64,000 nt of DNA from Nakamurella multipartita DSM 44233 (GCF_000024365.1 NC_013235.1:3286001-3350000), one strand, 5' to 3'; positions 8,923 to 18,476 are shown, counted from the first letter of the stretch. Translations and numbers: made by a program. Notes: generated by a model from the sequence alone, not told the origin.

Positions 8923-9698
8923 GCACCGCTACCACCACCCCCCGCGCCCCCCGGACCGGGGCGATGACCGCCCGCTACGCCCTGATGTCCACCCGGTTGG
9001 CGTTCCGCAACGTCCGCTTCCTGGTGCTGACCGTCGCCCTGCCGCTGTTGCTGTTCCTGCTGTACGCCAACCTGTATCAGGGTCAGGACGCCGGTGACGG
9101 GCTCAGCGTCGTGGCCTACCTGATGGTCTCGATGGCCTCGTTCGGCTGCATCGGCGCCGCGATCAACACCGGCGCCCGGATCGCGATCGAACGCCAGGTC
9201 GGCTGGAACCGACAGCTGCGGCTGACCGCGCTGCCCGCCCATTCGTACCTGGTGGCCAAGGCGGTCGTGTCGATGCTGGTCACGCTGCCGGCCCTGCTGC
9301 TGGTGTTCCTGGCCGGCGCGACGATCGGCGGCGTGCAGCTCAGTGCCGCCCAGTGGGTGGAAACCGGGGTGGCGGTGTGGCTGGGGCTGATCCCGTTCGC
9401 CGTGCTCGGACTGGTCATCGGCTTCGCCGGCACCGTCGATACGGTGCAGCCCATCTCGATGATCACCTACCTTGGCCTGTCCATCCTGGGCGGCCTGTGG
9501 TTCCCGGTCGACCAGTTCCCCACCTTCCTGCAGGACGTCGCCAAGGTGACCCCGTCCTACTGGCTGGGCGAGCTTGGCCGCACCGTGCTGGCCGGGCAGG
9601 GCGTCCCGATGACCGCGGTCGCCGTGCTGGCCGCGTGGACCGTGGTGCTAAGCCTGGTCGGGATCTGGTCCTACCGGCGCAGCGGCGCGAAGGTCTGA
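8919..9698 (+). CDS. ABC-2 type permease
   Basis: A 259-residue membrane protein with about six helices. A cytoplasmic N-terminus is followed by RNVRFLVLTVALPLLLFLLY, and an ABC-2 core region ends in the loop LGGLWFPVDQFPTFL, typical of DrrB-like permeases. It partners the ATPase translated just before it. The substrate is unknown; the downstream two-component pair suggests a response to membrane or cell-envelope stress. Confidence 0.9.
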   Translation: MSTATTTPRAPRTGAMTARYALMSTRLAFRNVRFLVLTVALPLLLFLLYANLYQGQDAGDGLSVVAYLMVSMASFGCIGAAINTGARIAIERQVGWNRQLRLTALPAHSYLVAKAVVSMLVTLPALLLVFLAGATIGGVQLSAAQWVETGVAVWLGLIPFAVLGLVIGFAGTVDTVQPISMITYLGLSILGGLWFPVDQFPTFLQDVAKVTPSYWLGELGRTVLAGQGVPMTAVAVLAAWTVVLSLVGIWSYRRSGAKV

Positions 9699-9733
9699 CC
9701 GTGCCCCCGACCGCCCTGCGGCAGGATGGGCCG

Positions 9734-10894
9734 ATGACCGATCCCCGTCCCGAGCTGCCCGACGGGTATCTGACCCGGGGGCATCCGTCGGGTGGTCGGC
9801 GGTGGACGATGGGCGCGCTGATCGCCCAGCTGTTCCTGGTCTCGGCCTACGTCGAGATCATCGACTCCGACCTGCCGGTCAGCACCAAGATCTGGTCCGT
9901 CGGCACCCTGCTGGCCTTCTCGGCCTTCTACATCCTCGTGCCCGGCCGGTGCCTGTTCGCCTCGTTGCGGATCAAGATCGCGGTGGTCGCCGTCCTGCTG
10001 CTGCTGAGCCTGCCGATGTTCGTGGTGCTGGGCTCGTCGGCGACCGCGCTGTGGATCTTCACCGCCGTCGCCGGCGGCCTGCTGTTCGCGGACTGGGCGG
10101 CGATGGGCCTGGGTCTGGGCCTGGCCGTCGGGATGCTGCTGATCGATCAGCTCGCCGGTGACCCGCTGGGCTGGGAACTCGCCCTGACCACGGTGGCGAT
10201 GACCGCGTTCATGGTCGGCTTCGTCGGCAACGTGCGGCTCAACGTCGAACTGCGGCAGACCCGCGAGGAGCTGGCCACGATGGCCGTCGCCGCCGAGCGG
10301 GAACGGATCGGCCGGGACCTGCACGACATCCTGGGTCACTCGCTCACGGCCATCGCGATCAAGGCCGGGTTGGCCCGCCGGCTGATCGGCCGGGACGACG
10401 ACGCGGCCGCCGCGCAGGTCGCCGAGGTCGAGACCTTGGCCCGGGAGGCGCTGGCCGATGTGCGGGCCACCGCCTCCGGCTTTCGTCAGATGTCGCTGGC
10501 CGGTCAGCTGGCCGTCGCCGCGAGCGTGCTGCGGGCGGCCGGCGTGACCGCCCAGGTGCCCGGCGCCGTCGACGACGTGGATCCGTCGGTCCGCGAGCTG
10601 TTCGGCTACGTCGTCCGGGAGGCGGTGACCAACGTGGTCCGGCACGCCCACGCCACCACCTGCACCATCACCGTCGGTCCCGGCTGGGTGCAGATCGTCA
10701 ACGACGACCGGGCGGACGCCCCCCGGGAACCCGCGCCGGCCGGCAACGGGCTGACCGGGCTGGACGAACGGGTCCGGGCGGCCGGCGGCACCCTGCTGGC
10801 CGGACCCCTGGCCGGCGGCTTCTCGGTCCGGGTCAGCGTGCCGCTGCCCCGCCCGGCGGCCGCCGGGCTGCCCGCCCGGGCGCGGCAGCGATGA
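9734..10894 (+). CDS. sensor histidine kinase, DesK/NarL-partner class
   Basis: A 386-residue kinase from the ATG at 9734. Five or so N-terminal membrane helices (residues about 25-170) form the sensor, with no large extracellular domain, as in DesK. The dimerisation/phosphoacceptor box reads ERERIGRDLHDILGHSL with the phosphorylated His in the DLHD motif (HisKA_3). The ATP-binding N-box is REAVTNVVRHAHAT and the G-box lies in GNGLTGLDERV. It is followed by its response regulator with a 4-nt overlap. Confidence 0.92.
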   Translation: MTDPRPELPDGYLTRGHPSGGRRWTMGALIAQLFLVSAYVEIIDSDLPVSTKIWSVGTLLAFSAFYILVPGRCLFASLRIKIAVVAVLLLLSLPMFVVLGSSATALWIFTAVAGGLLFADWAAMGLGLGLAVGMLLIDQLAGDPLGWELALTTVAMTAFMVGFVGNVRLNVELRQTREELATMAVAAERERIGRDLHDILGHSLTAIAIKAGLARRLIGRDDDAAAAQVAEVETLAREALADVRATASGFRQMSLAGQLAVAASVLRAAGVTAQVPGAVDDVDPSVRELFGYVVREAVTNVVRHAHATTCTITVGPGWVQIVNDDRADAPREPAPAGNGLTGLDERVRAAGGTLLAGPLAGGFSVRVSVPLPRPAAAGLPARARQR

Positions 10895-11505
10895 GCGAAC
10901 CCATCCGGGTGCTGGTGGCCGACGACCAGGCCCTGATCCGCGGGGCGTTCGCCAGCCTGATCAACCTGGAACCCGATATGACGGTGGTCGCCCAGGTCGG
11001 GCGCGGCGACGAGGTGCTGCCGGCCGCGCTGGCCCACCGACCCGACGTGGCCCTGCTGGACGTGCAGATGCCCGGGATGGACGGGCTGGCCGCCGCGGCC
11101 GTGCTGGCCGAGCAGGTGCCGGCCTGCCGGGTGGTCATCCTGACCACCTTCGGCCGCCCGGGGTACCTGCGCCGGGCCATGGAGGCGCACGCGGCCGGGT
11201 TCATGGTCAAGGACGCGCCCCCGGAGACCCTGCTGGACGCGATCCGCCGGGTGCATCAAGGGCTGCGGGTGGTCGACCCGGACCTGGCCGCGGAGAGCCT
11301 GGCCCTGGGCGAATCCCCTTTGACCGGCCGGGAACGGGACGTGCTGCTGGCCACCGCGGACGGCGGAACGGTCAGCCAGATCGCCGGCCGGCTGTTCCTG
11401 TCCGAGGGCACGGTCCGCAACCACCTCTCGTCGGTGATCGGCAAGACCGGCGCGGCGACCCGGGCGGATGCGTTGCGGATCGCCACCGACCGCGGCTGGA
11501 TCTGA
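10891..11505 (+). CDS. LuxR/NarL-family response regulator
   Basis: A 204-residue regulator. The receiver domain has its acidic pocket at VADDQ and phosphoacceptor Asp in VALLDVQMPGMDG, with Lys in MVKDAPP. The C-terminal GerE helix-turn-helix starts at LTGRERDVLLATADGG. The ATGA overlap with the kinase gene makes it the cognate partner. The palindrome at 7920-7935 is its most likely target. Confidence 0.93.
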   Translation: MSEPIRVLVADDQALIRGAFASLINLEPDMTVVAQVGRGDEVLPAALAHRPDVALLDVQMPGMDGLAAAAVLAEQVPACRVVILTTFGRPGYLRRAMEAHAAGFMVKDAPPETLLDAIRRVHQGLRVVDPDLAAESLALGESPLTGRERDVLLATADGGTVSQIAGRLFLSEGTVRNHLSSVIGKTGAATRADALRIATDRGWI

Positions 11506-11510
11506 GCCGA

Positions 11511-11936
11511 TCAGTCGGCCCGGGCCCGGGCGCTGGCCCGGTCGTTCGCCTTCTGCAGGGCCTGCACCAGCTCGTCCTTGGTCATCGACGAGCGGCCCTT
11601 GACGTCGAGCCGACGGGCCAACTCGTACAGGTGCTCCTTGCTGGCGTTCGCGTCCACCCCGCCGGCGGTCGGGTGCGGGTCGTCCCGTCCGCGTTCGGCG
11701 TGGGCGTCGGACGGGCCCCACTCCTGTTTGGGCTCCCAGTGGTCGCCGACCTTCTCGTGGGTGTGCTTGAGCGCGGCGAACGCCGTCTGATTGGCCCGTC
11801 GCTCGTCGCCGTCGTACTGCTCCATCGCCGAGTCGTAGGTGTGCGCGTACGTGCGTTGGGCCTTCTCATCCGAGCGTTGCAGGGTGCTGGGCAGCTCGCT
11901 GTGCTTGGCCGCCCCGCTCTTCGTGGACTTGGGCAT
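11511..11936 (-). CDS. ChaB-family protein with C-terminal SAP/Rho-N-like helix domain
   Basis: A 141-residue protein with a near-perfect RBS (AGGAGGTGACC) before the ATG at 11936. Residues about 12-70 (ELPSTLQRSDEKAQRTY, then HTHEKVGDHW) match the ChaB domain. The end, SKEHLYELARRLDVKG followed by MTKDELVQAL, is a SAP/Rho-N-type helix-extended-helix that often binds nucleic acid. The role is unknown; ChaB was named as a cation-transport regulator, but similar actinobacterial genes have no tested function. It converges on the response regulator gene with 5 bp between. Confidence 0.75.
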   Translation of the reverse strand: MPKSTKSGAAKHSELPSTLQRSDEKAQRTYAHTYDSAMEQYDGDERRANQTAFAALKHTHEKVGDHWEPKQEWGPSDAHAERGRDDPHPTAGGVDANASKEHLYELARRLDVKGRSSMTKDELVQALQKANDRASARARAD

Positions 11937-12098
11937 TGCGGTCACCTCCTGACCCGAGAAGTACCCGGCCGCCGGCACCCTCACGCCGCTGTCCGTCTCC
12001 GGGCCGGCCGGTCGAGCAGGGCGGTGACCCAGCAGGGCGCCGCCCAGGGGCCCGCACCCTGGACCGCACTGTCGGACCGCCTTCGTAACCTGTGACCC

Positions 12099-12524
12099 AT
12101 GGCATACACATTTCAGGTCGCGGTGGACTGTGCGGACCCTCACGGGCTCGCGGACTGGTGGGCCGAGGCGCTGGGCTGGCAGGTCGAACCCAGTGACGAG
12201 GCCTTCATCCGCAAGATGGTCGATGCCGGGTACGCCACCGACGCCGACACCACCACCCACCACGGGGTGCTGGTGTGGAGGGAGGGGCAAGCGATCAACC
12301 ATCCGGAAGGCTCGGCCCCGCGGATGCTGTTCCAGCTGGTCCCGGAGGCCAAGACGGTGAAGAACCGGATGCACCTGGACATCCGGGTCGGCGAGGAGCA
12401 CATCGAGCAGGAGGTGGCGCGGCTGACCGCGGCCGGGGCCCGCGAGCTTCACCGGGGCCGGCAGGGGCCGCACTGGTGGGTGACCATGGCCGACCCCGAG
12501 GGCAACGAGTTCTGCGTCAGTTGA
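12099..12524 (+). CDS. VOC-family (glyoxalase-like) protein
   Basis: A 141-residue protein with the paired beta-alpha-beta-beta-beta pattern of the vicinal-oxygen-chelate superfamily (Glyoxalase_6 type). It starts FQVAVDCADPHGLADWW and repeats in the second half as KNRMHLDIRVGEEHIEQE, ending TMADPEGNEFCV. The family includes lyases, dioxygenases and antibiotic-binding proteins, so the activity cannot be assigned. It stands alone between ChaB and a small membrane protein. Confidence 0.8.
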   Translation: MAYTFQVAVDCADPHGLADWWAEALGWQVEPSDEAFIRKMVDAGYATDADTTTHHGVLVWREGQAINHPEGSAPRMLFQLVPEAKTVKNRMHLDIRVGEEHIEQEVARLTAAGARELHRGRQGPHWWVTMADPEGNEFCVS

Positions 12525-12552
12525 GCCGCCACCTGGGACCCGGGACCACCGG

Positions 12553-13116
12553 ATGAGGCGCCTGCCGACCGCCGCCGTGATCGTGCTCGCCGTCGCCGGC
12601 ACTGTGGCCATCATGTGGGCGGTGGCCGTGGCGTCCTCGACCACGCTGCTGGAGACCGTCGCCCAGCTCGGACCGGTGGCCACCGCGCTGACCGCGATCG
12701 TCGCGCTGATCGTCGGCATCGGCACCATCCGGCAGCGGCAGCAGGCCGATGCCCTGGACGCGCAGGCGCAGCGGCGGGATCAGTGGTGGCAGCGCGCGCA
12801 GTGGGCGATCGACCGGCTCTACGAGCCGCCCGAGGACCGTCAGCTGGTGTCCTGGCGGATCCTGGGCACGCTGGCGGAGTCCGAGCTGGCCGGGCCGGAG
12901 GAACTGGCGATCCTGCGGGCGGTGGCCGTGCGCCGGTTGCGCCCGGACGATCCGGCGCGCCCGTCCGCGCAGCTGACCGAACCGAGCGGGCCGGTCGCGC
13001 CGTCGGCCGTCGATGCGGCCGCGGCCCAGCTGTGGACGGCCGCCGAACGGCGATTGGGCGGCACCGCGCCGGAATGGGTGCGCCGGCTCACGCCGGGACC
13101 GTCCCCAACCGGGTAG
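12553..13116 (+). CDS. hypothetical membrane protein
   Basis: 187 residues. Two N-terminal hydrophobic helices (about residues 5-28 and 38-60, the second ending ALIVGIGTI) are followed by a charged, Gln/Arg-rich helix (RQRQQADALDAQAQRRDQWW), probably a coiled coil, and a cytoplasmic tail. I recognise no family. The pattern resembles small actinobacterial proteins that present one cytoplasmic helix from the membrane. It ends 9 bp from the convergent HAD gene. Confidence 0.55.
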   Translation: MRRLPTAAVIVLAVAGTVAIMWAVAVASSTTLLETVAQLGPVATALTAIVALIVGIGTIRQRQQADALDAQAQRRDQWWQRAQWAIDRLYEPPEDRQLVSWRILGTLAESELAGPEELAILRAVAVRRLRPDDPARPSAQLTEPSGPVAPSAVDAAAAQLWTAAERRLGGTAPEWVRRLTPGPSPTG

Positions 13117-13125
13117 GTCGGCAAC

Positions 13126-13950
13126 TTAGGCGGCGGCCAGCCGTTCGGCGAACCAGCGGACGATCTCCTCGCCCGCGTGCACGCCGATGTTCGCCGTCAC
13201 CCGGACACCCGGGGCCTGCCAACCGGTCTCGTACAGCTCGCCGTGGGCCGGGCGGATCGCGTCGTCGGCCATGGTCAGCAGGCCGGCGTCCAGGGCGCCG
13301 TCCCCGGCGGCCAGCATCCGGGTGGCGCCCACCCGGCCGCGCACCTCGGCGATCGCCGCTTCCTTGGTCAACCCGACGGGCAGGGCGTAGATCTTGCGGC
13401 CCTGCATCGAGACCACCCAGCCGCGGTCGGCGCACCAGGCCGTCCAGTCGGCCAGGAAATGGTGCGGCAGGGCGGCGAGATCCACCACCAGGTAGCAGAA
13501 CAGGTCGTCGGCGATGCGCCGGTTGAGCACCCACGGCCCGGCGGCGACCACGTCCAGCCGGGCCACGACCGCCGTCAGCGGCACCCCGTCGGCGGCGATC
13601 CGGTCCTGCACGCCGGCCCGCCACGACGCGTCGGGCACCCCGTCGACCAGCAGCTGACCACCGTTGCTGACCACCGCGAACCGGGCCGGTGGGCCCGGCA
13701 GCTCGACCCGCGCGAACTGGGCCGGGGTGCGGGTGGTGGTCGGCACTAGCACCGCGGCGCGCCCGACGTCGGCGAGCAGCCGGTGCGCGGCCGTCGTCAT
13801 GAACGACTGCGGCCGCCCGTCCAGCAGCTCGACGCAGATCAGCCCGGGGTCGGCGGCGCCCGGGGCCAGTCCGGCGGCCGCCGCCGAGTAGATCAGCGTG
13901 CGGTCCAGGTCGCTGGCCACCAGGGTGGCGCCGGCCGGCCCGGCGCTCAT
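13126..13950 (-). CDS. HAD-superfamily phosphatase of the Ter biosynthetic operon
   Basis: 274 residues from an ATG at 13950 behind GGGGGAGGG. HAD motif I is SDLDRTLI at residues 13-20 (nucleophile Asp14, general acid Asp16). Motif III Lys falls near GLTKEAAI, and motif IV is GDGALDAGLL. A cap domain lies between, as in Cof/sucrose-phosphatase-like enzymes. It is the last gene of the lyase-PRTase-StiP-HAD operon (ATGA overlap with StiP), which indicates dephosphorylation of a pathway intermediate, perhaps a phosphoribosylated compound; that role is inference. Confidence 0.82.
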   Translation of the reverse strand: MSAGPAGATLVASDLDRTLIYSAAAAGLAPGAADPGLICVELLDGRPQSFMTTAAHRLLADVGRAAVLVPTTTRTPAQFARVELPGPPARFAVVSNGGQLLVDGVPDASWRAGVQDRIAADGVPLTAVVARLDVVAAGPWVLNRRIADDLFCYLVVDLAALPHHFLADWTAWCADRGWVVSMQGRKIYALPVGLTKEAAIAEVRGRVGATRMLAAGDGALDAGLLTMADDAIRPAHGELYETGWQAPGVRVTANIGVHAGEEIVRWFAERLAAA

Positions 13951-15128
13951 CCCTCCCCCGATTCGCCGTGCACCTGCCGGACCAGTCCGACGCACGAGTA
14001 GGCCAGATCGGGCACGACCTCGACCGGCACCCCGCGGTCGGCGGCCAGCAGCCGCAGATGCTGGTGATCGGGGTGGTCGGCCTCGCGGACCAGGATCTTC
14101 CACGGCACCCGGCGCAGCAGTACCCGGGTGGCCTCGCCGACGCCGGGCTTGACGAAGTTGACCGAGGCGATGCCGTACTGCTGCCGGATCCGTTCGACCG
14201 CGGCCCAGCCGGCGAACGTCACCGCCCGGTCGGCGGCGGCCAACGCCGGCTGCTCGGCCCGGACCTGGTCGACGACGCCGTCGAATCGATCGGCGACCGC
14301 GTCCAGGAACACCCCGGACACATCCCGGTCGGCGAACTCGGCGTAGAACCTCGCGCCGTGGAAATCGTCCGGGCCGATCAGGTCCCGGTTCAGCACGGTT
14401 CGCGAGACCAGGCCGGACACCGTCGAGTTCAGGCAGGCCGAGGCGATGAGGAAATCGTCCCGGGTGCCGAAGGTGCGCACGCAGTGACCGGGATCGGCCA
14501 GCACCGCGAGGTCGTCGGAGAACGCCGGGCCGCCGGCCGCCCGCACTCCGGCCAGCGCCTCGGACAGCTCCCGGGCGATGGCGCCCTTGCCGGTCCAGCC
14601 GTCGACGAACACCACTGACGCCGCGTCGTGACGGGTGGCCAGGTAGCGCAGCGCAACCTCGTCGATCCCCCGCGCCCGCACGATCGACACCGCGTAGTGC
14701 GGCAGGTCCAGACCGTGGAACCGCTGGGCCCACCGCCGCATCAGAATGCCGATCGGGGTGCCGGCCCGGGCCAGCGACGCCAGCACGACGTCGGGGCCGC
14801 GCTCGGCCAGCACCAGCTCGGTGACCGCGCCGACCGCGTGCGCGAGCCGGGCCGCGGTGTCGGCCAGGATGCGGTCGAACAACGCCTGGTAGGCCGGGTC
14901 GGGCTGGTACTCCACCGGCAGCGACTCGGCGTAGTGGGCCCGCCCGGCCTGGATCGCCGACTCCCGCAGGGCCGCGTCGGCCTCCAGGTCGGCCGCCGAC
15001 AGGTCGGTGAGCAGCCACGCGACCTCGTCCGGCCGGTAGCTGCCGAAGGCGGGGCCGGTCAGGGGGGCCGGCAGCTGGACCGGCAGTGGGACGGGCAGTG
15101 GGACCGGCCCGGTCGGGGCGGTCGTCAT
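13947..15128 (-). CDS. StiP-family protein (PRTase-like fold with Pelota-type C-terminus)
   Basis: 393 residues. After a Pro/Leu/Val leader with short repeats, residues about 30-290 hold the two blocks typical of the family: SLARAGTPIG (118-127) and FVDGWTGKG (174-182). The latter sits where a phosphoribosyltransferase has its PRPP loop but is not canonical; the family has been annotated both as phosphoribosyltransferase and as cysteine protease StiP. The C-terminal region (RRVPWKILVREAD, then VPVEVVPDLAYSC) fits the Pelota-like RNA-binding fold. It overlaps both neighbours by 4 nt, so it is part of one enzyme set. Confidence 0.75.
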   Translation of the reverse strand: MTTAPTGPVPLPVPLPVQLPAPLTGPAFGSYRPDEVAWLLTDLSAADLEADAALRESAIQAGRAHYAESLPVEYQPDPAYQALFDRILADTAARLAHAVGAVTELVLAERGPDVVLASLARAGTPIGILMRRWAQRFHGLDLPHYAVSIVRARGIDEVALRYLATRHDAASVVFVDGWTGKGAIARELSEALAGVRAAGGPAFSDDLAVLADPGHCVRTFGTRDDFLIASACLNSTVSGLVSRTVLNRDLIGPDDFHGARFYAEFADRDVSGVFLDAVADRFDGVVDQVRAEQPALAAADRAVTFAGWAAVERIRQQYGIASVNFVKPGVGEATRVLLRRVPWKILVREADHPDHQHLRLLAADRGVPVEVVPDLAYSCVGLVRQVHGESGEG

Positions 15129-16489
15129 CGGGCCACGGCCAATCGAGCCAGCACGACCGGGGCGCCGGTCGCCGCGGCCACCGCCTGGGCGACCCCGTCC
15201 GGGCCGTCGACGGCGTGCCCGTCGTCGACCACGACCACCAGGTCGGCCTCCTCCGGACCCACGGAGTCGATCGGGTCCGGCCAGCGCACGTTGTACACGT
15301 GCCGGACGGCCAGTTCGTCGGTCGCCGGATGCACCCGCGCCCGGAAATCGATCCGCCGCCGGATCGGGTAACCGGGCTCGTCGATCGCGTGCACCGGGGA
15401 CCGGGTGGTCGACTGGAACGCGGTGGCCCGCCCGGGCCCGCGCAGCGCGAGGGCCAGCCGCAGCGGCAGGTACATCAGCTCCTCGGTGCCGACCACCAGC
15501 ACCCGGCGGGCATCCCCGCAGGCGACCGCGAGCGGGCCGGCCGCAGCCAGGATCGCCGCGTCGAACGCGGGCCGGTCGGCGTCGGCGAACCCGTGCCGGC
15601 CACCCTGCGGCACCTCCGACGGCCAGGGCAATTGCACCGTGCGCACGTCGCCCGACCCGGCCGGAGCCGCCGGGTCGAGGCCGGCGAGGTCGGCCGCGAC
15701 CCGATCGACGGTGCCGTCGGGCACCCCAACGGCCCCGCCGACCAACGCGACGACGTCGATCCGGCAGCCGAGCCGGGCGGCCACCGACCGGCGCACCGCG
15801 TCGGATTCGGGACTCCGGGCGTCCACCAGACCGGCCAGCACATAACGGTCGCGCGGGTGCGTGGCGTGCAGCGACTCGATGACGTTGAGCGCGGTTCGCC
15901 CGGTGGACAGCTCGTCGTCGACCAGCACCACCGGGCCGGCGCCGGCCAGCGACACCGCCGGCCCCGGCCGCAGCAGGTGGTCGGTCGCGTGCGAGTGCGA
16001 CTCGACGAAGTCGGCGGCCACCGGCACCGGACCGTCCGGCCGGCGGGTCGAATGCAGGTAACCCGAGCCGAGCTGGTCGGCGACCAGGTGCCCCAGGCTG
16101 GTCGCGGTCTCGGCGAAGCCCACCGTGAGCACGTCCGGCGCCGGGGCCCGGCGTTCGGCGGCCACCAGGGCCATCAACCGGTCGGGGTCGCCGCCACGCA
16201 CACTCGCCCGTGCGGCGTCGCGCCAGTCGGCCGGCACCGGCGACCCGTCGTCGGCCAGGGCGCGGGCGACCAGCGCCCCCAGCAGCCGGCCGGCCCCGTC
16301 GACCACCCGTGGATCCACCGGCAGGTGCTTGCCCAGCACGGTCGAGACCAGCAGCTGGGCCCGCTTGGGGTTGCGACGCAGGGCGATCCGGGTCAGATCG
16401 ACCATGGCCAGGCCGACCGGCGAGCACCGATCGGCGACCTCGATGCCGTAGCGCCGCCCCACCCAGGAACCGTCGGCGACCGCGGTCAC
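15125..16489 (-). CDS. phosphoribosyltransferase with TRSP-like C-terminus
   Basis: 454 residues from a GTG at 16489 that overlaps the upstream stop (GTGA). The PRPP-binding motif VVLVDDELSTGRTAL is at residues 187-201, a textbook type I PRTase loop. GFAETATSLG (124-133) and ESHSH (163-167) complete the site. The last 200 residues contain a separate domain with LVVGTEELMYLPLRLA, as seen in the PRTase_2/TRSP pairing known from Ter loci. Predicted to attach ribose-5-phosphate to a base-like acceptor, giving a nucleotide-like product; the acceptor is unknown. Confidence 0.83.
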   Translation of the reverse strand: MTAVADGSWVGRRYGIEVADRCSPVGLAMVDLTRIALRRNPKRAQLLVSTVLGKHLPVDPRVVDGAGRLLGALVARALADDGSPVPADWRDAARASVRGGDPDRLMALVAAERRAPAPDVLTVGFAETATSLGHLVADQLGSGYLHSTRRPDGPVPVAADFVESHSHATDHLLRPGPAVSLAGAGPVVLVDDELSTGRTALNVIESLHATHPRDRYVLAGLVDARSPESDAVRRSVAARLGCRIDVVALVGGAVGVPDGTVDRVAADLAGLDPAAPAGSGDVRTVQLPWPSEVPQGGRHGFADADRPAFDAAILAAAGPLAVACGDARRVLVVGTEELMYLPLRLALALRGPGRATAFQSTTRSPVHAIDEPGYPIRRRIDFRARVHPATDELAVRHVYNVRWPDPIDSVGPEEADLVVVVDDGHAVDGPDGVAQAVAAATGAPVVLARLAVAR

Positions 16490-17649
16490 GCGGCTTCCTG
16501 CAACGCGGTGAGGATGTCGATGTGCGAGATCCCGGCGGCCGCGGATCCGAAGACCTGCGCCCGCTGCAGGGTCCGTTCGGCCCAGATCCGGTGCGGTCGC
16601 ATCTCGTTCATCTTGTTGCGGTACTCGGAGGCCCGCACCCCGCCGGCCACCGACTCGGGCTCGACGATGTCCAGCGCATCCTGGTACTCCTCGTGCGGCA
16701 CCACGGCCAGCGCGTGCACGGGCGGGATGTGCGAGGGATGGATGACCGACTTGCCGGTCAGCCCGTTGGCCCGGTCCAGGATCGCCTCCCGCATCAACCC
16801 GTCCAGGTCGCGGCTCATCAGCGTGCGCCGCAGCTCGTCGGCGTGCCGCTCGGCGAACGGGGTCTGCCGCAGTTGCGGCCGCAGGATCCGCTCGTGGTTG
16901 GCGAAGTACTCCCAGACCGGACCGGTGATGGCGAAGCCGGTGCCGTCGGTGCGGCCCAGGTGGTTGACCACCTGGGTGATCAGGTCGGCGGCCACCCCGA
17001 CGTCGTAGATGGACAGGTCGCGGTCCCGGCGGATGCCGAACAGCCCGCACAGGTCGGTGGCGCCGATGCGGACGGCCAGCACCCGCGGCCGGTAGCGGTC
17101 CAGCAGCTCCCGGATGCCGATCAGCTCGGCCTCCCGGGCCTCCCGGTAGAGCACCTCCGGGGTCTCCAGGACCGGCATCGCGTAGACCGGGTGGACCGAG
17201 CGGGCTTCCATCTCGGCGACGGCCTGCAGGTATTCCTCGCCGGTCTTGGCCCCGAACTTGGGCAGCACGAACCCGCTGACGATCTGCTGGCCCGGGCCCA
17301 GGGCCAGGGTCAGCTCCCGGATCTGCGCCGCCGTGCGCACCCGGACGAAGATCAGGCTGTCCGGCGGGTCCTGGTCGAGCTGGCCCAGCACCGCCGAGGT
17401 CGACGCGACCGCCGAATCCACCGAGTGGTCGGTGATGGCGTCCTCCAGGTCGATCACCATCGACCTGGCGCCGGCCGCCGCCCGCCGGCGCACCGTGGTG
17501 GCCAGGTCGGATCGGGTCGCCGGCACGTACAGGGTCGCCCCCAGCGCGTGGGCCAGCACCGACCGGTCGCTGTCCCGGTCGAAGGACTCCGGCTGGGCGT
17601 GGAACAGATCGCGACGCACGTCCTCGGCCAGGTGGTCGAAGTGCCGCAT
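16486..17649 (-). CDS. HpcH/HpaI aldolase/citrate lyase-like enzyme of Ter operon
   Basis: 387 residues from the ATG at 17649 with RBS AGAAGGAG; an in-frame extension to 17844 is not supported. YVPATR (about 41-46) and VIDLEDAI (65-72) are the substrate and metal-binding blocks of citryl-CoA lyase beta/HpcH enzymes, and GKSVIHPSHI is the late family block. The protein is longer than CitE (about 290) and of the length seen in Ter-linked members. It is the first gene of the four-gene operon and probably makes or cleaves the carbon skeleton later ribosylated by the PRTase. Confidence 0.85.
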   Translation of the reverse strand: MRHFDHLAEDVRRDLFHAQPESFDRDSDRSVLAHALGATLYVPATRSDLATTVRRRAAAGARSMVIDLEDAITDHSVDSAVASTSAVLGQLDQDPPDSLIFVRVRTAAQIRELTLALGPGQQIVSGFVLPKFGAKTGEEYLQAVAEMEARSVHPVYAMPVLETPEVLYREAREAELIGIRELLDRYRPRVLAVRIGATDLCGLFGIRRDRDLSIYDVGVAADLITQVVNHLGRTDGTGFAITGPVWEYFANHERILRPQLRQTPFAERHADELRRTLMSRDLDGLMREAILDRANGLTGKSVIHPSHIPPVHALAVVPHEEYQDALDIVEPESVAGGVRASEYRNKMNEMRPHRIWAERTLQRAQVFGSAAAGISHIDILTALQEAA

Positions 17650-17900
17650 CGTTCTCCTTCTGGGCGGCCCGACCGGTCTGGCGAACGGTCGGGAACTCTG
17701 ACTGGAATCGGGGAGTTCGGTCATCGGATGACCACGGTCTGGGCCGTGGCGATCGATAGGGTTCCCGGAGAGCTTGCGGCCGACACCCCCAACTTCGATC
17801 GACCAGCGCAGGTTACTGGCCCGGACGTGGTGATCGGTGAACACAGGACGAACAGACGATCGGGCACCGCAGCTCGGTCGACCATCGAAGGGGAGAAAAC
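17650..17900. promoter_or_regulatory. divergent promoter region between the lyase operon and terD
   Basis: 251 bp between two divergent units of the Ter locus. A 6-bp inverted repeat GAACTC/GAGTTC (17693-17698 and 17713-17718) lies 45 bp upstream of the lyase start and could be an operator or promoter element. No clear sigma-70-type hexamer pair is visible for terD, which has a good RBS (AAGGGGAG). A shared regulator is likely by position only. Confidence 0.4.
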
Positions 17901-18476
17901 ATGGGTGTGAGCCTGACCAAGGGCGGCAACGTCTCGCTGACGAAGGCCGCTCCCGGCCTGAAGGCAGTGGCCGTCGGCCTGGGCTGGGACGTCCGATCCA
18001 CCACCGGTGACGATTTCGACCTGGACGCGAGCGCGTTGGGCCTGGATCCGAACCACCGGGTGGTCTCCGACGAGTACTTCATCTTCTTCAACAACAAGAC
18101 CTCGCCCGACGGGTCGATCGTGCATCAGGGCGATAACCTGACCGGTGAGGGCGAGGGCGACGACGAGGTCATCAACGTGGACCTGTCGACCGTGCCGGCC
18201 ACCGTGGATTCCATCGTCTTCCCGGTCTCGATCTACGACGCGGATACCCGCGGGCAGTCCTTCGGCCAGGTCCGCAACGCCTTCATCCGGGTCGTGGACC
18301 AGTCCAACGGCAGCGAACTGGCCCGCTACGACCTGTCCGAGGACGCGTCGACCGAGACCGCCATGGTGTTCGGTGAGCTGTATCGCAACGGCGCGGAGTG
18401 GAAGTTCCGCGCAATCGGTCAGGGCTACGCTTCGGGGCTGGCGGGGATTGCCCGCGACTTCGGAGTGAACATCTGA
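17901..18476 (+). CDS. terD: TerD-family calcium-binding stress protein
   Basis: 191 residues, the family's standard length. It has the N-terminal pair SLTKGGN / SLTKAAPG, the first calcium site DFDLDAS (38-44) and the second [13 protein letters not shown] (77-89), then [13 protein letters not shown] and the C-terminal [18 protein letters not shown]. TerD proteins bind calcium ions and are linked to tellurite, phage and oxidative stress. All metal residues are present. Divergent from the lyase operon and followed by a strong hairpin before the DUF475 gene. Confidence 0.93.
   Translation: MGVSLTKGGNVSLTKAAPGLKAVAVGLGWDVRSTTGDDFDLDASALGLDPNHRVVSDEYFIFFNNKTSPDGSIVHQGDNLTGEGEGDDEVINVDLSTVPATVDSIVFPVSIYDADTRGQSFGQVRNAFIRVVDQSNGSELARYDLSEDASTETAMVFGELYRNGAEWKFRAIGQGYASGLAGIARDFGVNI

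Noticed and set aside
17650..17900. A short gene in the terD-lyase intergenic region
   Set aside because: The open frame is only an upstream extension of the lyase frame without RBS or conservation; the RBS supports 17649.
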